A DNA stretch of 64,000 nt, taken from Limosilactobacillus sp. GTDB taxonomy: Bacteria > Bacillota > Bacilli > Lactobacillales > Lactobacillaceae. Each line of letters begins with the position of its first letter. Position 1 is the stretch's first letter. The position numbers and the translations under genes are program-made. Below the pieces are notes generated by a model. It searched no databases. It saw nothing but the letters and a program-made list of their open reading frames with translations, and was not told where the DNA came from. The stretch spans positions 2,098,176 through 2,162,175 of the forward strand of contig NZ_JAKVPE010000001.1 in assembly GCF_022482365.1 (NCBI RefSeq), given 5' to 3'. Shown here piece by piece: positions 8,089-16,499 of this stretch.

Positions 8089-9444
8089 ATGAAACTGAAA
8101 TATTTTGGTACCGATGGTGTTCGGGGAGTTGCAAATAAAGATTTGAGTCCGGAACTGGCCTTTCGGGTTGGCCGTGCGGGAGGCTACGTTTTGACGCGTC
8201 ACTCAGAACGCAAGCAGCCCCAGGTATTAGTAGCCCGGGATACGCGGATTTCCGGCCAGATGTTGGAAAACGCCCTGATTGCCGGGCTTCTCTCCGTCGG
8301 CATTGAGGTTCTGCGGCTCGGCGTTGTGACGACGCCCGGGGTTGCCTACCTGGTTCGGGCCCAGGAAGCCGATGCCGGAGTGATGATCACGGCGAGTCAC
8401 AACCCGATTAAGTACAACGGGATTAAGTACTTCGGGGGCAACGGCTTCAAGCTGTCCGACGACCTGGAATACGAAATCGAGCAGTTGCTGGATGCCAACA
8501 CGGACGAGCTGCCACGGCCATCGGATAAGGGCCTCGGGACGGTGGCCGATTACCACGAAGGAGCGTTGAAGTACACCTCCTTCCTTGAGCAGACGGTTTC
8601 GACCGACCTGTCCGGCTTAAAGATCGTAGTAGACGCCGCTAACGGTGCCACCAGTGCCTTTGTCTCCAACCTCTTCGCCGACATGAACGTCGACTTTACC
8701 GCCATCAATGCCAAGCCGGATGGCCTGAACACCAACCTTCACTGTGGTTCGACCCACCCAGAAGGACTGCAGAAGGCGGTTGTTGAAAACGGCGCCGATC
8801 TTGGGGTGGCCTTCGACGGTGACGGTGACCGTTGCATTGCCGTCGACAGCGAAGGAAACATCGTTGATGGTGACAAGATCATGTACATCTGCGGCAAGTA
8901 CCTGGACGCCAAGGGCATGCTGAAGAAGGACACGGTGGTAACGACTGTGATGAGCAACCTGGGGATGTACAAGGCCCTGGAGGCTCACGGCATGAAGAGC
9001 GTTAAGACGAAGGTCGGTGACCGCTACGTTGTCGAAGAAATGCTGAAGAACGGCTACAACCTGGGTGGTGAACAGTCCGGGCACATCATCTTCCTCGACC
9101 ACAACACGACCGGGGATGGGATGTTGACCTCCCTGCAATTGCTGTCGGTTGTCAAGGAAAGTGGCAAGAGCCTGAAGGAACTGGCCAGCGATGTGCAGAC
9201 CTACCCACAGGAGCTGTTGAACATCAAGGTTGCGGACAAGGCTGCCGCAATGGACAATCCAAAGCTGAAGCAGGTGATTGCGACGGTCGAGGAAAAGATG
9301 CACGGCGACGGTCGGGTTCTGGTTCGGCCGAGCGGGACGGAACCGCTGCTGCGGATCATGGCCGAGGCCCCGACGCCGGAGCTCGTTCACCAATATGTTG
9401 AAGAAATTGGTGATGTTGCCCGCGCCGAGCTAGAAGTTAAGTAG
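8089..9444 (+). CDS. glmM: Phosphoglucosamine mutase GlmM
   Basis: GlmM converts glucosamine-6-phosphate to glucosamine-1-phosphate, the step after GlmS on the way to UDP-GlcNAc. The N terminus [13 protein letters not shown] is diagnostic. The phosphoserine motif TASHNP gives Ser103, the metal loop is DGDGDR, and the phosphate-binding loop is [12 protein letters not shown] near the C terminus. The 451-residue length is normal. AAGGAG at 8077-8082 fits the ATG at 8089 better than the adjacent ATG at 8086. GlmM is known to interact with and inhibit CdaA in some Firmicutes, so co-transcription with cdaA and cdaR makes sense. A terminator separates it from glmS. Confidence 0.97.
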   Translation: MKLKYFGTDGVRGVANKDLSPELAFRVGRAGGYVLTRHSERKQPQVLVARDTRISGQMLENALIAGLLSVGIEVLRLGVVTTPGVAYLVRAQEADAGVMITASHNPIKYNGIKYFGGNGFKLSDDLEYEIEQLLDANTDELPRPSDKGLGTVADYHEGALKYTSFLEQTVSTDLSGLKIVVDAANGATSAFVSNLFADMNVDFTAINAKPDGLNTNLHCGSTHPEGLQKAVVENGADLGVAFDGDGDRCIAVDSEGNIVDGDKIMYICGKYLDAKGMLKKDTVVTTVMSNLGMYKALEAHGMKSVKTKVGDRYVVEEMLKNGYNLGGEQSGHIIFLDHNTTGDGMLTSLQLLSVVKESGKSLKELASDVQTYPQELLNIKVADKAAAMDNPKLKQVIATVEEKMHGDGRVLVRPSGTEPLLRIMAEAPTPELVHQYVEEIGDVARAELEVK

Positions 9445-9455
9445 TAAAAAGAAAC

Positions 9456-9500
9456 TAAAACTGGTTTGCTTTACGAAAAGTGAACCAGTTTTATTTTTTG
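9456..9500 (+). terminator. Terminator of the cdaA-cdaR-glmM operon
   Basis: AAAACTGGTTTGCTTT pairs with AGTGAACCAGTTTT around a short loop, followed by ATTTTTTG. It lies directly after glmM. Confidence 0.85.
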
Positions 9501-9537
9501 CCTATTTTTTTGACCTAGACCAATGCAGGGCCTTTAA

Positions 9538-9566
9538 TTGACATGGACCGCCGAAACTTGTATCAT
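9538..9566 (+). promoter_or_regulatory. glmS promoter
   Basis: TTGACA (9538-9543), a 17-bp spacer and TATCAT (9561-9566) make a near-consensus vegetative promoter. The predicted leader is only about 70 nt, too short for a glmS ribozyme, and none of its pattern was seen. Confidence 0.75.
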
Positions 9567-9639
9567 ACATATATGTTGTAGCAGACCATTAGGCTAATCT
9601 ATTGATCTATACCAATTAAAATAAAAGGATGGAAAAATT

Positions 9640-11460
9640 ATGTGTGGAATTGTTGGTGTAACGGGGACCGATAAGACCCTGTCAATTTTAATCGATGGTT
9701 TAAAGAAATTGGAATACCGTGGTTATGATTCTGCCGGGGTTTACGTTAACGATAATGACGGCCACGACTACCTGGTTAAGCGGCCAGGACGGATCAGCAA
9801 CCTGGAAGCAGCCCTGACCGATGACGTTCACGGGCTGTCCGGGATTGGCCACACCCGTTGGGCTACGCATGGTGCCCCAACCGAGGCAAACGCGCACCCG
9901 CAGTACTCCCAGGATAATCGTTTCTACCTGGTTCACAATGGTGTGATTGAAAACTATGTTCAATTAAAGAAGGAATACCTGGCGGACGTTCACTTTAACA
10001 GCCAGACCGACACCGAGGTCATCGTTCAGCTGGTAGACCACTTTGTTGTGGAAAACCACATGGACACCGAGACGGCAATGCTGAAGGTTCTGCGCCTGAT
10101 CAGCGCGGACTCCTCCTACGCCTTTGTAATGATCGACCGGGAAGATCCGGAGACGCTCTACGTTGCGAAGAACAAGAGTCCGCTGCTGGTCGGCCTGGGC
10201 GACGGTTACAACATGGTAGGCTCCGACGCCATGTCAATGATTAAGGAAACGAACCGGTTCATGGAAATTGCCGACCACGAGCTGGTGATCGTCAAGCCGG
10301 ACCACGTCACGATCAAGGACTTCGACGGCAACGAAAAGAGTCGCGAAAGCTTCACGGTTGACATGGATCCAAGTGCTGCCGACAAGGGGACCTACCCATT
10401 CTACATGCTGAAGGAAATCGATGAGCAGCCGGCCGTTATGCGGAAGCTGGTTCGGGAATACTTTGGCGACAGTGACGATCCCCAGATTGATCCGAACCTG
10501 ATTCAAAAGCTGGCCGAAGCTGATCACCTCTACATCATTGGTGCCGGGACCAGTTATCACGCCGGTCTGGTTGGTGCCCGGCTCTTCGAACGGCTCTGTG
10601 GCATTCCAACCACGGCCCACATTTCTTCCGAGTTTGCCTACGAACAACCACTGCTGTCCAAGAAGCCATTCTTCATCTTCCTGAGTCAGAGTGGTGAAAC
10701 GGCCGACAGTCGGCAGGTTCTGGTCGGGGTCAACGAACACAAGTGGCCAAGCCTGACCATCACTAACGTCGACAAGTCCACCCTGTCCCGTGAAGCAACC
10801 TTTACGGAACCGCTTTATGCCGGTCCAGAAATTGCCGTGGCTTCCACCAAGGCCTACACCGCTCAGATTGCCGTAGAAGCAATCCTGGCTAAGGCTCTGG
10901 GTGAATACCTGGGCAAGGAAGCTGCCAAGGGCTTCGACGTTAAGCACCAACTCGGCCTGGTCGCCAACGGCATGCAATCAATTACCGACAGCAAGAAGGA
11001 GATTGAAGAGGTGGCCTCTCGCTACCTGTCCAAGCCACGGAACGCCTTCTACATTGGTCGGGGAATCGACTGGAGCGTTTCCCTGGAAGCAGCCCTGAAG
11101 CTGAAGGAAATCTCCTACGTGCAGGCGGAAGGTTTTGCTTCTGGTGAACTGAAGCACGGGACGATTGCGCTGATCGAGAAGGGGACGCCAGTACTGGGCA
11201 TCATTACCCAGGACCGGACTGCCGGCTTGACCCGGAGCAACCTGGATGAGACCCGGGCGCGGGGTGCCAACACGATCACGATCGTTGCTCGTCACCTGGC
11301 CCAGGAGGACGACACGATCGTCTTGCCAGACGTCGACCAATACCTGACGCCGCTGCTGTCTGTGATTCCAGCCCAGCTGCTGGCATACTACACCAGCCTT
11401 GGCAAGGGCCTGGACGTCGACAAGCCACGGAACTTGGCTAAGTCCGTTACCGTTCAATAA
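9640..11460 (+). CDS. glmS: Glutamine-fructose-6-phosphate aminotransferase GlmS
   Basis: GlmS makes glucosamine-6-phosphate from fructose-6-phosphate and glutamine, entering the hexosamine pathway for peptidoglycan. The N-terminal amidotransferase domain starts MCGIVG, giving the catalytic Cys after Met removal, with HTRWATHG and VHNGVIENY following. Two SIS domains follow: GAGTSYHAGL and SQSGETADS in the first, GRGIDWSVSLEAALKLKEISY in the second, and the protein ends in KPRNLAKSVTVQ as usual. The length of 606 residues is normal. AAAGGATGG precedes the ATG. It has its own promoter and terminator. Confidence 0.98.
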   Translation: MCGIVGVTGTDKTLSILIDGLKKLEYRGYDSAGVYVNDNDGHDYLVKRPGRISNLEAALTDDVHGLSGIGHTRWATHGAPTEANAHPQYSQDNRFYLVHNGVIENYVQLKKEYLADVHFNSQTDTEVIVQLVDHFVVENHMDTETAMLKVLRLISADSSYAFVMIDREDPETLYVAKNKSPLLVGLGDGYNMVGSDAMSMIKETNRFMEIADHELVIVKPDHVTIKDFDGNEKSRESFTVDMDPSAADKGTYPFYMLKEIDEQPAVMRKLVREYFGDSDDPQIDPNLIQKLAEADHLYIIGAGTSYHAGLVGARLFERLCGIPTTAHISSEFAYEQPLLSKKPFFIFLSQSGETADSRQVLVGVNEHKWPSLTITNVDKSTLSREATFTEPLYAGPEIAVASTKAYTAQIAVEAILAKALGEYLGKEAAKGFDVKHQLGLVANGMQSITDSKKEIEEVASRYLSKPRNAFYIGRGIDWSVSLEAALKLKEISYVQAEGFASGELKHGTIALIEKGTPVLGIITQDRTAGLTRSNLDETRARGANTITIVARHLAQEDDTIVLPDVDQYLTPLLSVIPAQLLAYYTSLGKGLDVDKPRNLAKSVTVQ

Positions 11461-11471
11461 AATTAAAATAT

Positions 11472-11527
11472 GAAATGTCAAAGAGGTCGTGAGGCGTTTG
11501 CCCCATGGCATCTTTGACATTTTTTAG
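11472..11527 (+). terminator. Terminator of glmS
   Basis: AAATGTCAAAGA pairs with TCTTTGACATTT at the base of a longer imperfect hairpin, followed by TTTTTAG. Confidence 0.85.
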
Positions 11528-11717
11528 TAAAAAGTTAAAAAGTTTGTCGATTAATATTGACATTCCGTTCTGAAACCGCTATCATAATAGTCGCAAGGTA
11601 TTAAGTATTTACCTTCTAATCAATTCTCTTTCTCTCTTATGCCAATCATCGTCGTCCAGACGGTGATTTTTTGGTTTAAAGTCGCTATAATGTTTAATGT
11701 TGAAAGGGATGAGTTGC

Positions 11718-12029
11718 GTGGAAAAACAACATCAAGTGCTGACCCTGATTGAGGAAATCACCCGCAATGACGGCAGCAAATACTACGAGATTGGCAACAT
11801 GGTTCATAACGGCCGCGCCGAATTGGCGGCCGAACGGGGCTTCATCAAGGAAGTACGGATCCTGCAGCTAAACATTCCCCATTCCAGGAACGTGATTCGC
11901 TACGAGGACTTCATCAACTCGCATTACGTGATGCAGGACGAGTCGATGGACCACTGGGAAGAGTGGAAGCGGACGCCCGAGATGGATCAGGTTGTCAATG
12001 ACATTTTGAAGGAAAACCATATCGGTTAG
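11718..12029 (+). CDS. Small hypothetical protein, about 104 residues
   Basis: I do not recognise a family. From the GTG at 11718 the protein is acidic to neutral with no membrane segment or signal peptide, so it is probably cytoplasmic. Visible blocks are VLTLIEEITRNDGSKYYEIG and, at the C terminus, HWEEWKRTPEMDQVVNDIL. AAAGGG at 11703-11708 is nine bases from the GTG and abuts the ATG at 11709, so the GTG is favoured. The coding pattern matches neighbouring core genes. It appears monocistronic, with a weak hairpin after it. Confidence 0.65.
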   Translation: MEKQHQVLTLIEEITRNDGSKYYEIGNMVHNGRAELAAERGFIKEVRILQLNIPHSRNVIRYEDFINSHYVMQDESMDHWEEWKRTPEMDQVVNDILKENHIG

Positions 12030-12030
12030 A

Positions 12031-12067
12031 CGAGCCGGTAGCACTTTTGCTGTCTGGCTTATTTTTA
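12031..12067 (+). terminator. Weak terminator after the 104-residue gene
   Basis: AGCCGGTAGCA pairs imperfectly with TGCTGTCTGGCT, followed by TATTTTTAGG. Confidence 0.55.
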
Positions 12068-12108
12068 GGTACTTTTGAGGAAACTGCCGTGGAGGAATAC
12101 GCTATATA

Positions 12109-13932
12109 ATGAAGCCGGTTGGAGAAAAACGTCAATACATTACGGGAATCGACGGGCTCCGGACGCTCGCCGTTTTAGGGGTAATCATCTACCACTTATT
12201 GCCAAACGTCTTGCAGGGTGGCTATCTGGGAGTGCCCCTTTTTCTGTTGATTTCGGGTTATTTTGTCACCTACCAATTTAGTCGTCAGCTGGACGATCAG
12301 CAGCATATTGATATCTGGCACTTCTACCGCAAACGCTTCCGGCGGCTTTATCCAGTGCTGGTCGCCATGTTGTTTTTGACGACTGCCTACATCACCCTCT
12401 TTGCCCACGATTTGCTTCACAACATTCGGATGATCGTGATGACCAACCTGCTCTGGGTGTACAACTGGTGGGAGATTCGCCACGGCCAATCCTATTTTGA
12501 CCAATTCGGCGGGGCCTCACCCTTTACCCACCTATGGACTCTGGGAGTGGAGGCTCAGTTCTACCTGCTCTGGCCGCTGATCATCACCTTGCTCTTTATG
12601 ATCTTGCGGAAGAAAAAGACGGTTCGGCGGGTGATTTTGCTGCTGGCAATTGCCTCGGCGGTGGAAATGGCAATTCTGTACGATCCGGCGAACGTTAATC
12701 GGGTTTACTACGGGACCGATACCCGGGCCTTCTCCCTTTTGCTGGGGTCCTGGCTGGGGCTGGCGTGGCCACTGAACCGCCTGAACCCCCATCCCGCTAT
12801 CAAGCTGCAGCACGGCCTGAACGCGGTCGGCATTGCGATGGCAGTCATTACCGTCGTGGGCTTCTTCACCCTCAATGGACAAACGGCTTTGACCTACCAC
12901 GGGGGGATGTTTTTCTACAGTCTGATTGGGACGATCCTGATTGCGACGATTCTCCATCCCGGCTCACGGATGAATGCCTGGTTCTCTAATCCGGTCTTTC
13001 ACTGGGTCGGCCAGCGTTCCTACGGGATCTATGTCTATCAGTATCCGGTAATGGTCTTTTACGAGCGCCTGGTTAAGGTTGGCCTGCATCCAGTCCTTAA
13101 CTCGATTATTGAGGTGACCATTATTCTACTGATCAGTGAAGCGTCCTATCGCTTTTGGGAACGGCCGCTGGCGGACTGGCACTGGTCGAATTTATTTAGT
13201 GGACACCGGACCTGGCAGCAGTGGACCCGGCTGGGGGCTAGCGTCGTCGTTCTGGCGGTTGCCGTCTTTGGGATGGCCCAGCCGGATCACGCACCACGGA
13301 AGACGGCCGTTCAGCAACGGATTGAGAAGAGTCACAAGAAGGCCAGCAAGCACAATCAGGCGATCGCGGCCGGGAAGAAAGTTCAGACCGACACCTCCGC
13401 CAACGTTAAGCAGTACGCACTGACGCCGAGCGAGGCCCAGGCGGCCCAGAAACTTAAGATCACGGCGATTGGTGACTCGGTCATGGCCGACGCGGCAGAC
13501 AGCATTCAAAAGCTGATGCCTCAAGCCTACGTTGATGCTCAGGTGGGACGGCAGGGCTCTGCTGCTCCGGACGTGATTAAGCAGCTGGATAAGCAGGGGC
13601 ACTTGAATCAGATCGTGGTGCTGAACCTGGGAACCAACGGCTCGATGAGTCAGCAAACGATTGACGACATTGTGCACGAGATCGGCCCCAATCGGCAAAT
13701 TTATTGGCTAACGGCTCACGTTCCGACAAAGCCATGGCAACAGACGGTTAACGATGAGATCAACGCTGCGGGCAAGCAGTATAGCAACGTTCACGTGGTA
13801 GATTGGTACGGTGCCAGTGAGAATCACAGTGATTGGTTTGGCAAGGACAATGTGCACATGGGTGAGCAGGGGAACATCAACTACGCCCGCTTGATTGCCA
13901 AGTCGATCCTGGCCGATCAGAAGGGGAAATAG
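12109..13932 (+). CDS. OatA-like peptidoglycan or surface O-acyltransferase
   Basis: The N-terminal part (about residues 10-360) is an acyltransferase-3 membrane domain: GIDGLRTLAVLGVIIYH, then GGYLGVPLFLLISGYF and about ten helices, with WTLGVEAQFYLLWP conserved. The C-terminal part is an extracellular SGNH esterase-type domain with GDS at 455-457, LGTNG near 508 and DNVH at 580-583, giving the Ser-Asp-His set. This layout is that of OatA, which moves acetyl groups onto MurNAc O6 and gives lysozyme resistance; related proteins act on other surface polymers, so the substrate is inferred. GGAGG at 12091 lies a rather long 13 bases before the ATG. A MarR gene follows after one base. Confidence 0.87.
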   Translation: MKPVGEKRQYITGIDGLRTLAVLGVIIYHLLPNVLQGGYLGVPLFLLISGYFVTYQFSRQLDDQQHIDIWHFYRKRFRRLYPVLVAMLFLTTAYITLFAHDLLHNIRMIVMTNLLWVYNWWEIRHGQSYFDQFGGASPFTHLWTLGVEAQFYLLWPLIITLLFMILRKKKTVRRVILLLAIASAVEMAILYDPANVNRVYYGTDTRAFSLLLGSWLGLAWPLNRLNPHPAIKLQHGLNAVGIAMAVITVVGFFTLNGQTALTYHGGMFFYSLIGTILIATILHPGSRMNAWFSNPVFHWVGQRSYGIYVYQYPVMVFYERLVKVGLHPVLNSIIEVTIILLISEASYRFWERPLADWHWSNLFSGHRTWQQWTRLGASVVVLAVAVFGMAQPDHAPRKTAVQQRIEKSHKKASKHNQAIAAGKKVQTDTSANVKQYALTPSEAQAAQKLKITAIGDSVMADAADSIQKLMPQAYVDAQVGRQGSAAPDVIKQLDKQGHLNQIVVLNLGTNGSMSQQTIDDIVHEIGPNRQIYWLTAHVPTKPWQQTVNDEINAAGKQYSNVHVVDWYGASENHSDWFGKDNVHMGEQGNINYARLIAKSILADQKGK

Positions 13933-13933
13933 C

Positions 13934-14410
13934 ATGACCGCAAACGATGACCTGTTGAATCAGGCAATTAATATCTACCTGTCAGCACTAAAGCGGCTGG
14001 AGCACGTCGTTTCCCAGCCGGCGGCGCAGTATTCGCTGTCCTTTGAACAGTACCTGATCCTGCAGGAGATTGTGGCGCATCCGGGGACGAAGCTGATGGA
14101 CATCGCCGCCCGGCGGCAGGTAACGCGCAGTGCCGTCTCGCGCCAGCTTCGGGTGCTGATCAAGCACGATTACGTTTCGCAGGAACGGGACCAGGAGGAC
14201 CGGCGGAAGGTTTCGCTGGTGGCGACGCCGGCCGGCTGCCGGGTGGCCCATGCCATCGAGTCGCGCATCAATCAGCGCTTTGCCAAGTGGGTGCGGATTT
14301 ATGGTGAGGAACGCGGAAGGAAGCTCCTGCAGCTACTGGACGAATTTAACCACCAGGTAATTCAGCCGGAGAATGACTTGAACCGAAAGGATGAAGAGAA
14401 GAATGATTAA
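13934..14410 (+). CDS. MarR-family transcriptional regulator
   Basis: A 158-residue winged-helix regulator. The DNA-binding core is visible as KLMDIAARRQVTRSAVSRQLRVL, with the wing QERDQEDRRKVSLVATPAG (residues about 75-95), the pattern that defines MarR proteins. The ATG at 13934 follows the oatA-like stop codon by one base and has GAAGGGG upstream, so it is translated with that gene. The stop codon overlaps the HAD gene start. Co-transcription suggests that it regulates this operon, possibly in response to a phenolic or wall stress signal; the ligand is not known. Confidence 0.9.
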   Translation: MTANDDLLNQAINIYLSALKRLEHVVSQPAAQYSLSFEQYLILQEIVAHPGTKLMDIAARRQVTRSAVSRQLRVLIKHDYVSQERDQEDRRKVSLVATPAGCRVAHAIESRINQRFAKWVRIYGEERGRKLLQLLDEFNHQVIQPENDLNRKDEEKND

Positions 14411-15212
14411 GATGATTGCTTTGGACCTTGACAACACGCTGCTCAACAGTGAAAAGGAGATTTCCCAGCGCAACGAAGCGGTCTTGAAAAAGCTGCATGA
14501 GCGAGGCATCCACGTCGTCCTGTGCACCGGCCGGCCGATCAACGCCATCTGGCCATTGATTGAACAGCTCGGCTTGACCCGGCCCGATGATTACACGATC
14601 ACCTTCAATGGGGGACTGGTGGTCAACAACGTCACCAAGGAGCACCTTTTCGAGTTGGGGATGCAGAAGGCGGACCTGCAGCCGCTGTTTGACTTTGTGC
14701 AGCGGGAAAAGATTCCGCTGGATGTTCTCGACTTCGACCGGGTCTACGAACTGACCGATCAGCCGGGCTCCATTTACCGTTCAGTTCTCAAGAACATCGA
14801 ATTCCGTGATACGAAGCTGGCGGACTTGCCGGAAACGACCTACAGCAAGGCGGTCATGGCGATCCCGGCCGAACGCCTGGCCCCGATCATTGCCGATCTG
14901 CCGGATGAGCTGAAGGAACATTACCATGCGGTTCAGTCCCAGGCAATGATCATGGAGTTTCTGCCCCAGCACGTTAACAAGAGCGTTGGTCTGAAGGCGC
15001 TGCTTGACCACTTCGGCGAAGACTTTAGCAACCTGATGAGCTTCGGGGATGCCGACAACGACCTGGAAATGATCCAGGACGCGGCTCAGGGGATCGTTAT
15101 GGCCAATGGCTTGCCAGAGGTTAAGGCGGCCGCAACGGCACTGACCGATTCAAACGACGATGATGGGGTGGCAACGTATTGTGAACGCTACTTTGCCGAT
15201 CTTTTGAAATAA
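14403..15212 (+). CDS. Cof-type HAD hydrolase
   Basis: A sugar-phosphate or nucleotide phosphatase-type enzyme of the HAD IIB (Cof) group. The nucleophile motif is LDLDNTLL (Asp8, Asp10), motif II is LCTGRP, and motif IV is FGDADNDLEM near residues 214-223. A cap domain with HVNKSVGLKALL precedes it. The length, 269 residues, is typical. I prefer the ATG at 14403, which gives the canonical short N terminus; an ATG at 14391 is in frame but next to the AAAGG. It overlaps the marR stop by eight bases, so the three genes form one operon ending at a clear terminator. The exact substrate cannot be predicted. Confidence 0.9.
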   Translation: MIKMIALDLDNTLLNSEKEISQRNEAVLKKLHERGIHVVLCTGRPINAIWPLIEQLGLTRPDDYTITFNGGLVVNNVTKEHLFELGMQKADLQPLFDFVQREKIPLDVLDFDRVYELTDQPGSIYRSVLKNIEFRDTKLADLPETTYSKAVMAIPAERLAPIIADLPDELKEHYHAVQSQAMIMEFLPQHVNKSVGLKALLDHFGEDFSNLMSFGDADNDLEMIQDAAQGIVMANGLPEVKAAATALTDSNDDDGVATYCERYFADLLK

Positions 15213-15221
15213 ATAAGCAAT

Positions 15222-15256
15222 CACCGTTGCCAATTTGTTTGGCAGCGGTTTTTTTG
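15222..15256 (+). terminator. Terminator after the acyltransferase-marR-HAD operon
   Basis: ACCGTTGCCAA pairs with TTTGGCAGCGGT around TTTG, followed by TTTTTTG. Confidence 0.85.
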
Positions 15257-15276
15257 TCACTAAATTATTAAAATGT

Positions 15277-15332
15277 GAAGGAACTGTTACATTTTGTCGA
15301 AAAATGTAATTCATTTGCGAAGGAATTGTTAC
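15277..15332 (+). promoter_or_regulatory. Direct repeats upstream of the LysM protein gene
   Basis: GAAGGAACTGTTAC (15277-15290) and GAAGGAATTGTTAC (15319-15332) differ at one base and start 42 bp apart, four helical turns. TGTTAC resembles a WalR half-site (TGTWAH), and WalRK often controls wall hydrolases, but the usual five-base spacing between half-sites is not present. TATCAT at 15354-15359 is a possible -10. Confidence 0.45.
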
Positions 15333-15405
15333 TGGCCGGTAACGTTGGTTGTGTATCATAAAGACAGTCAAAACGAAACGAATTAAAAAGGATGGTTGTT
15401 AATTT

Positions 15406-15972
15406 ATGATTTCTAAGAAAAACTTTATGAAGGCCGCAACGACTCTTGGTGCCATGACCCTTGGGGTTGCGGCAGCGACGTCGGTTGCCAACGCCGACTC
15501 CGTTTACACGGTGAAGAGCGGTGACACGCTTTCAAGCATTTCTTACAAGTTTGCACAGGACAACAGCCTGGTTAATTCCATTGCCAAGGATAACCACATC
15601 TCTAACATCAACCAGATCAGCGTTGGCCAACGCCTGGTTATCAAGAGTGGCAGTCACCAAGGCGGGCAGAGCACGAGCGCCCCGGCCGCAACGACGACCA
15701 CGACGAGCACCACGACAACGAATAATAATGCCAGCTCAACTGTTAGTGGCAGTGAAGCGGCTGCTAAGGCCTGGATTGCCAACCGCGAATCCGGCGGCAG
15801 CTACAGTGCAATGAATGGTCAATACGTTGGTAAGTACCAGCTTTCCGCTTCCTACCTGGGTGGTGACTACTCCGCCGCTAACCAGGAAAAGGTGGCTGAT
15901 CAATACGTTGCTAGTCGTTACGGTTCCTGGACTGCTGCTCAGCAGTTCTGGCAGGCCAATGGCTGGTACTAA
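15406..15972 (+). CDS. Secreted LysM protein with Apf/lysozyme-like C terminus
   Basis: The 188-residue precursor has a signal peptide (basic start, hydrophobic core, cleavage after ANA near residue 30), one LysM peptidoglycan-binding domain (YTVKSGDTLSSISYKF to about residue 77), a Thr/Ser/Asn linker at about residues 82-112, and a C-terminal domain with AWIANRESGGSYSA and GKYQLSASYLGG. This is the layout of lactobacillus aggregation-promoting factors, small wall proteins with a lysozyme-like fold. The glutamate in NRESGG would be the catalytic residue if it is active. It is expected to bind the cell wall outside. AAGGATGG precedes the ATG; upstream repeats may be regulatory. Confidence 0.88.
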   Translation: MISKKNFMKAATTLGAMTLGVAAATSVANADSVYTVKSGDTLSSISYKFAQDNSLVNSIAKDNHISNINQISVGQRLVIKSGSHQGGQSTSAPAATTTTTSTTTTNNNASSTVSGSEAAAKAWIANRESGGSYSAMNGQYVGKYQLSASYLGGDYSAANQEKVADQYVASRYGSWTAAQQFWQANGWY

Positions 15973-15990
15973 TTTAATCTGAGAACAATG

Positions 15991-16018
15991 AAAGCACTTC
16001 CGATTGGGAGTGCTTTTT
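15991..16018 (+). terminator. Terminator of the LysM protein gene
   Basis: AAAGCACTTCC pairs with GGGAGTGCTTT around GATT, followed by a T run. Confidence 0.88.
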
Positions 16019-16062
16019 GCTATCCAAGCGAGGCGGGGTATGGTAAACTATTAATTGTATCT

Positions 16063-16433
16063 GGGGACGTTCTTGGATTCGACAGGTATAGGTCGAGTTT
16101 CGACTGCGTTTCGAAGGTTGCGTCTTCGTAAAAACGCTCAGTTTTCAAATTATAACTGCAAACAATAATTCAAACGCTTACGCTCTTGCTGCCTAACAAG
16201 TAGCATGCGTAAATCCGTTCCGGGTTCGTCCATGATGCGGTAACGGGTTTCATATTTAGTGGACTACGCTGGCCGTCGCCGCTTGAGATTGTCAGAAGAG
16301 ATTTTCAAGCTAGCTAGCCATGGTTGCCCTGATCAGCGGCGTTTTGACTAGTGAAGCTTAAATAGCTGAGATACGAACGTAGAGGTCGAAATGGCGATAT
16401 GCTTGGACACGGGTTCGACTCCCGTCGTCTCCA
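16063..16433 (+). ncRNA. ssrA: Transfer-messenger RNA (tmRNA)
   Basis: The 5' end GGGGACGTTCTTGGATTCGACAGG and the 3' end GGTTCGACTCCCGTCGTCTCCA are the tRNA-like halves of tmRNA. The tag reading frame resumes at GCA 16158 and ends at TAA 16194-16196. It encodes ANNNSNAYALAA, whose ALAA end directs ClpXP-type proteolysis after ribosome rescue. The 371-nt length is standard and the 3' CCA is encoded. The 3' end of ssrA is a common integration site; here an insertion sequence lies just beyond it in the terminator. Confidence 0.97.
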
Positions 16434-16448
16434 TTTTTAGCATTTTGA

Positions 16449-16492
16449 GTGCCTTTATATCATCGCAAAACGTTGATATAAAGGCATTTTTG
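16449..16492 (+). terminator. tmRNA terminator, edge altered by IS insertion
   Basis: GTGCCTTTATATCA pairs with TGATATAAAGGCAT, followed by TTTTTG. The T run forms part of the 13-bp direct repeat of the adjacent IS30-type element, which inserted right at the end of this terminator. Confidence 0.85.
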
Positions 16493-16499
16493 TTTTTGC

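Noticed and set aside
9500-9640. glmS ribozyme upstream of glmS
   Set aside because: The space between promoter and start is about 70 nt, and no ribozyme-like pattern was seen.
10234-10977. 247-codon minus-strand frame within glmS
   Set aside because: Antisense shadow of glmS.
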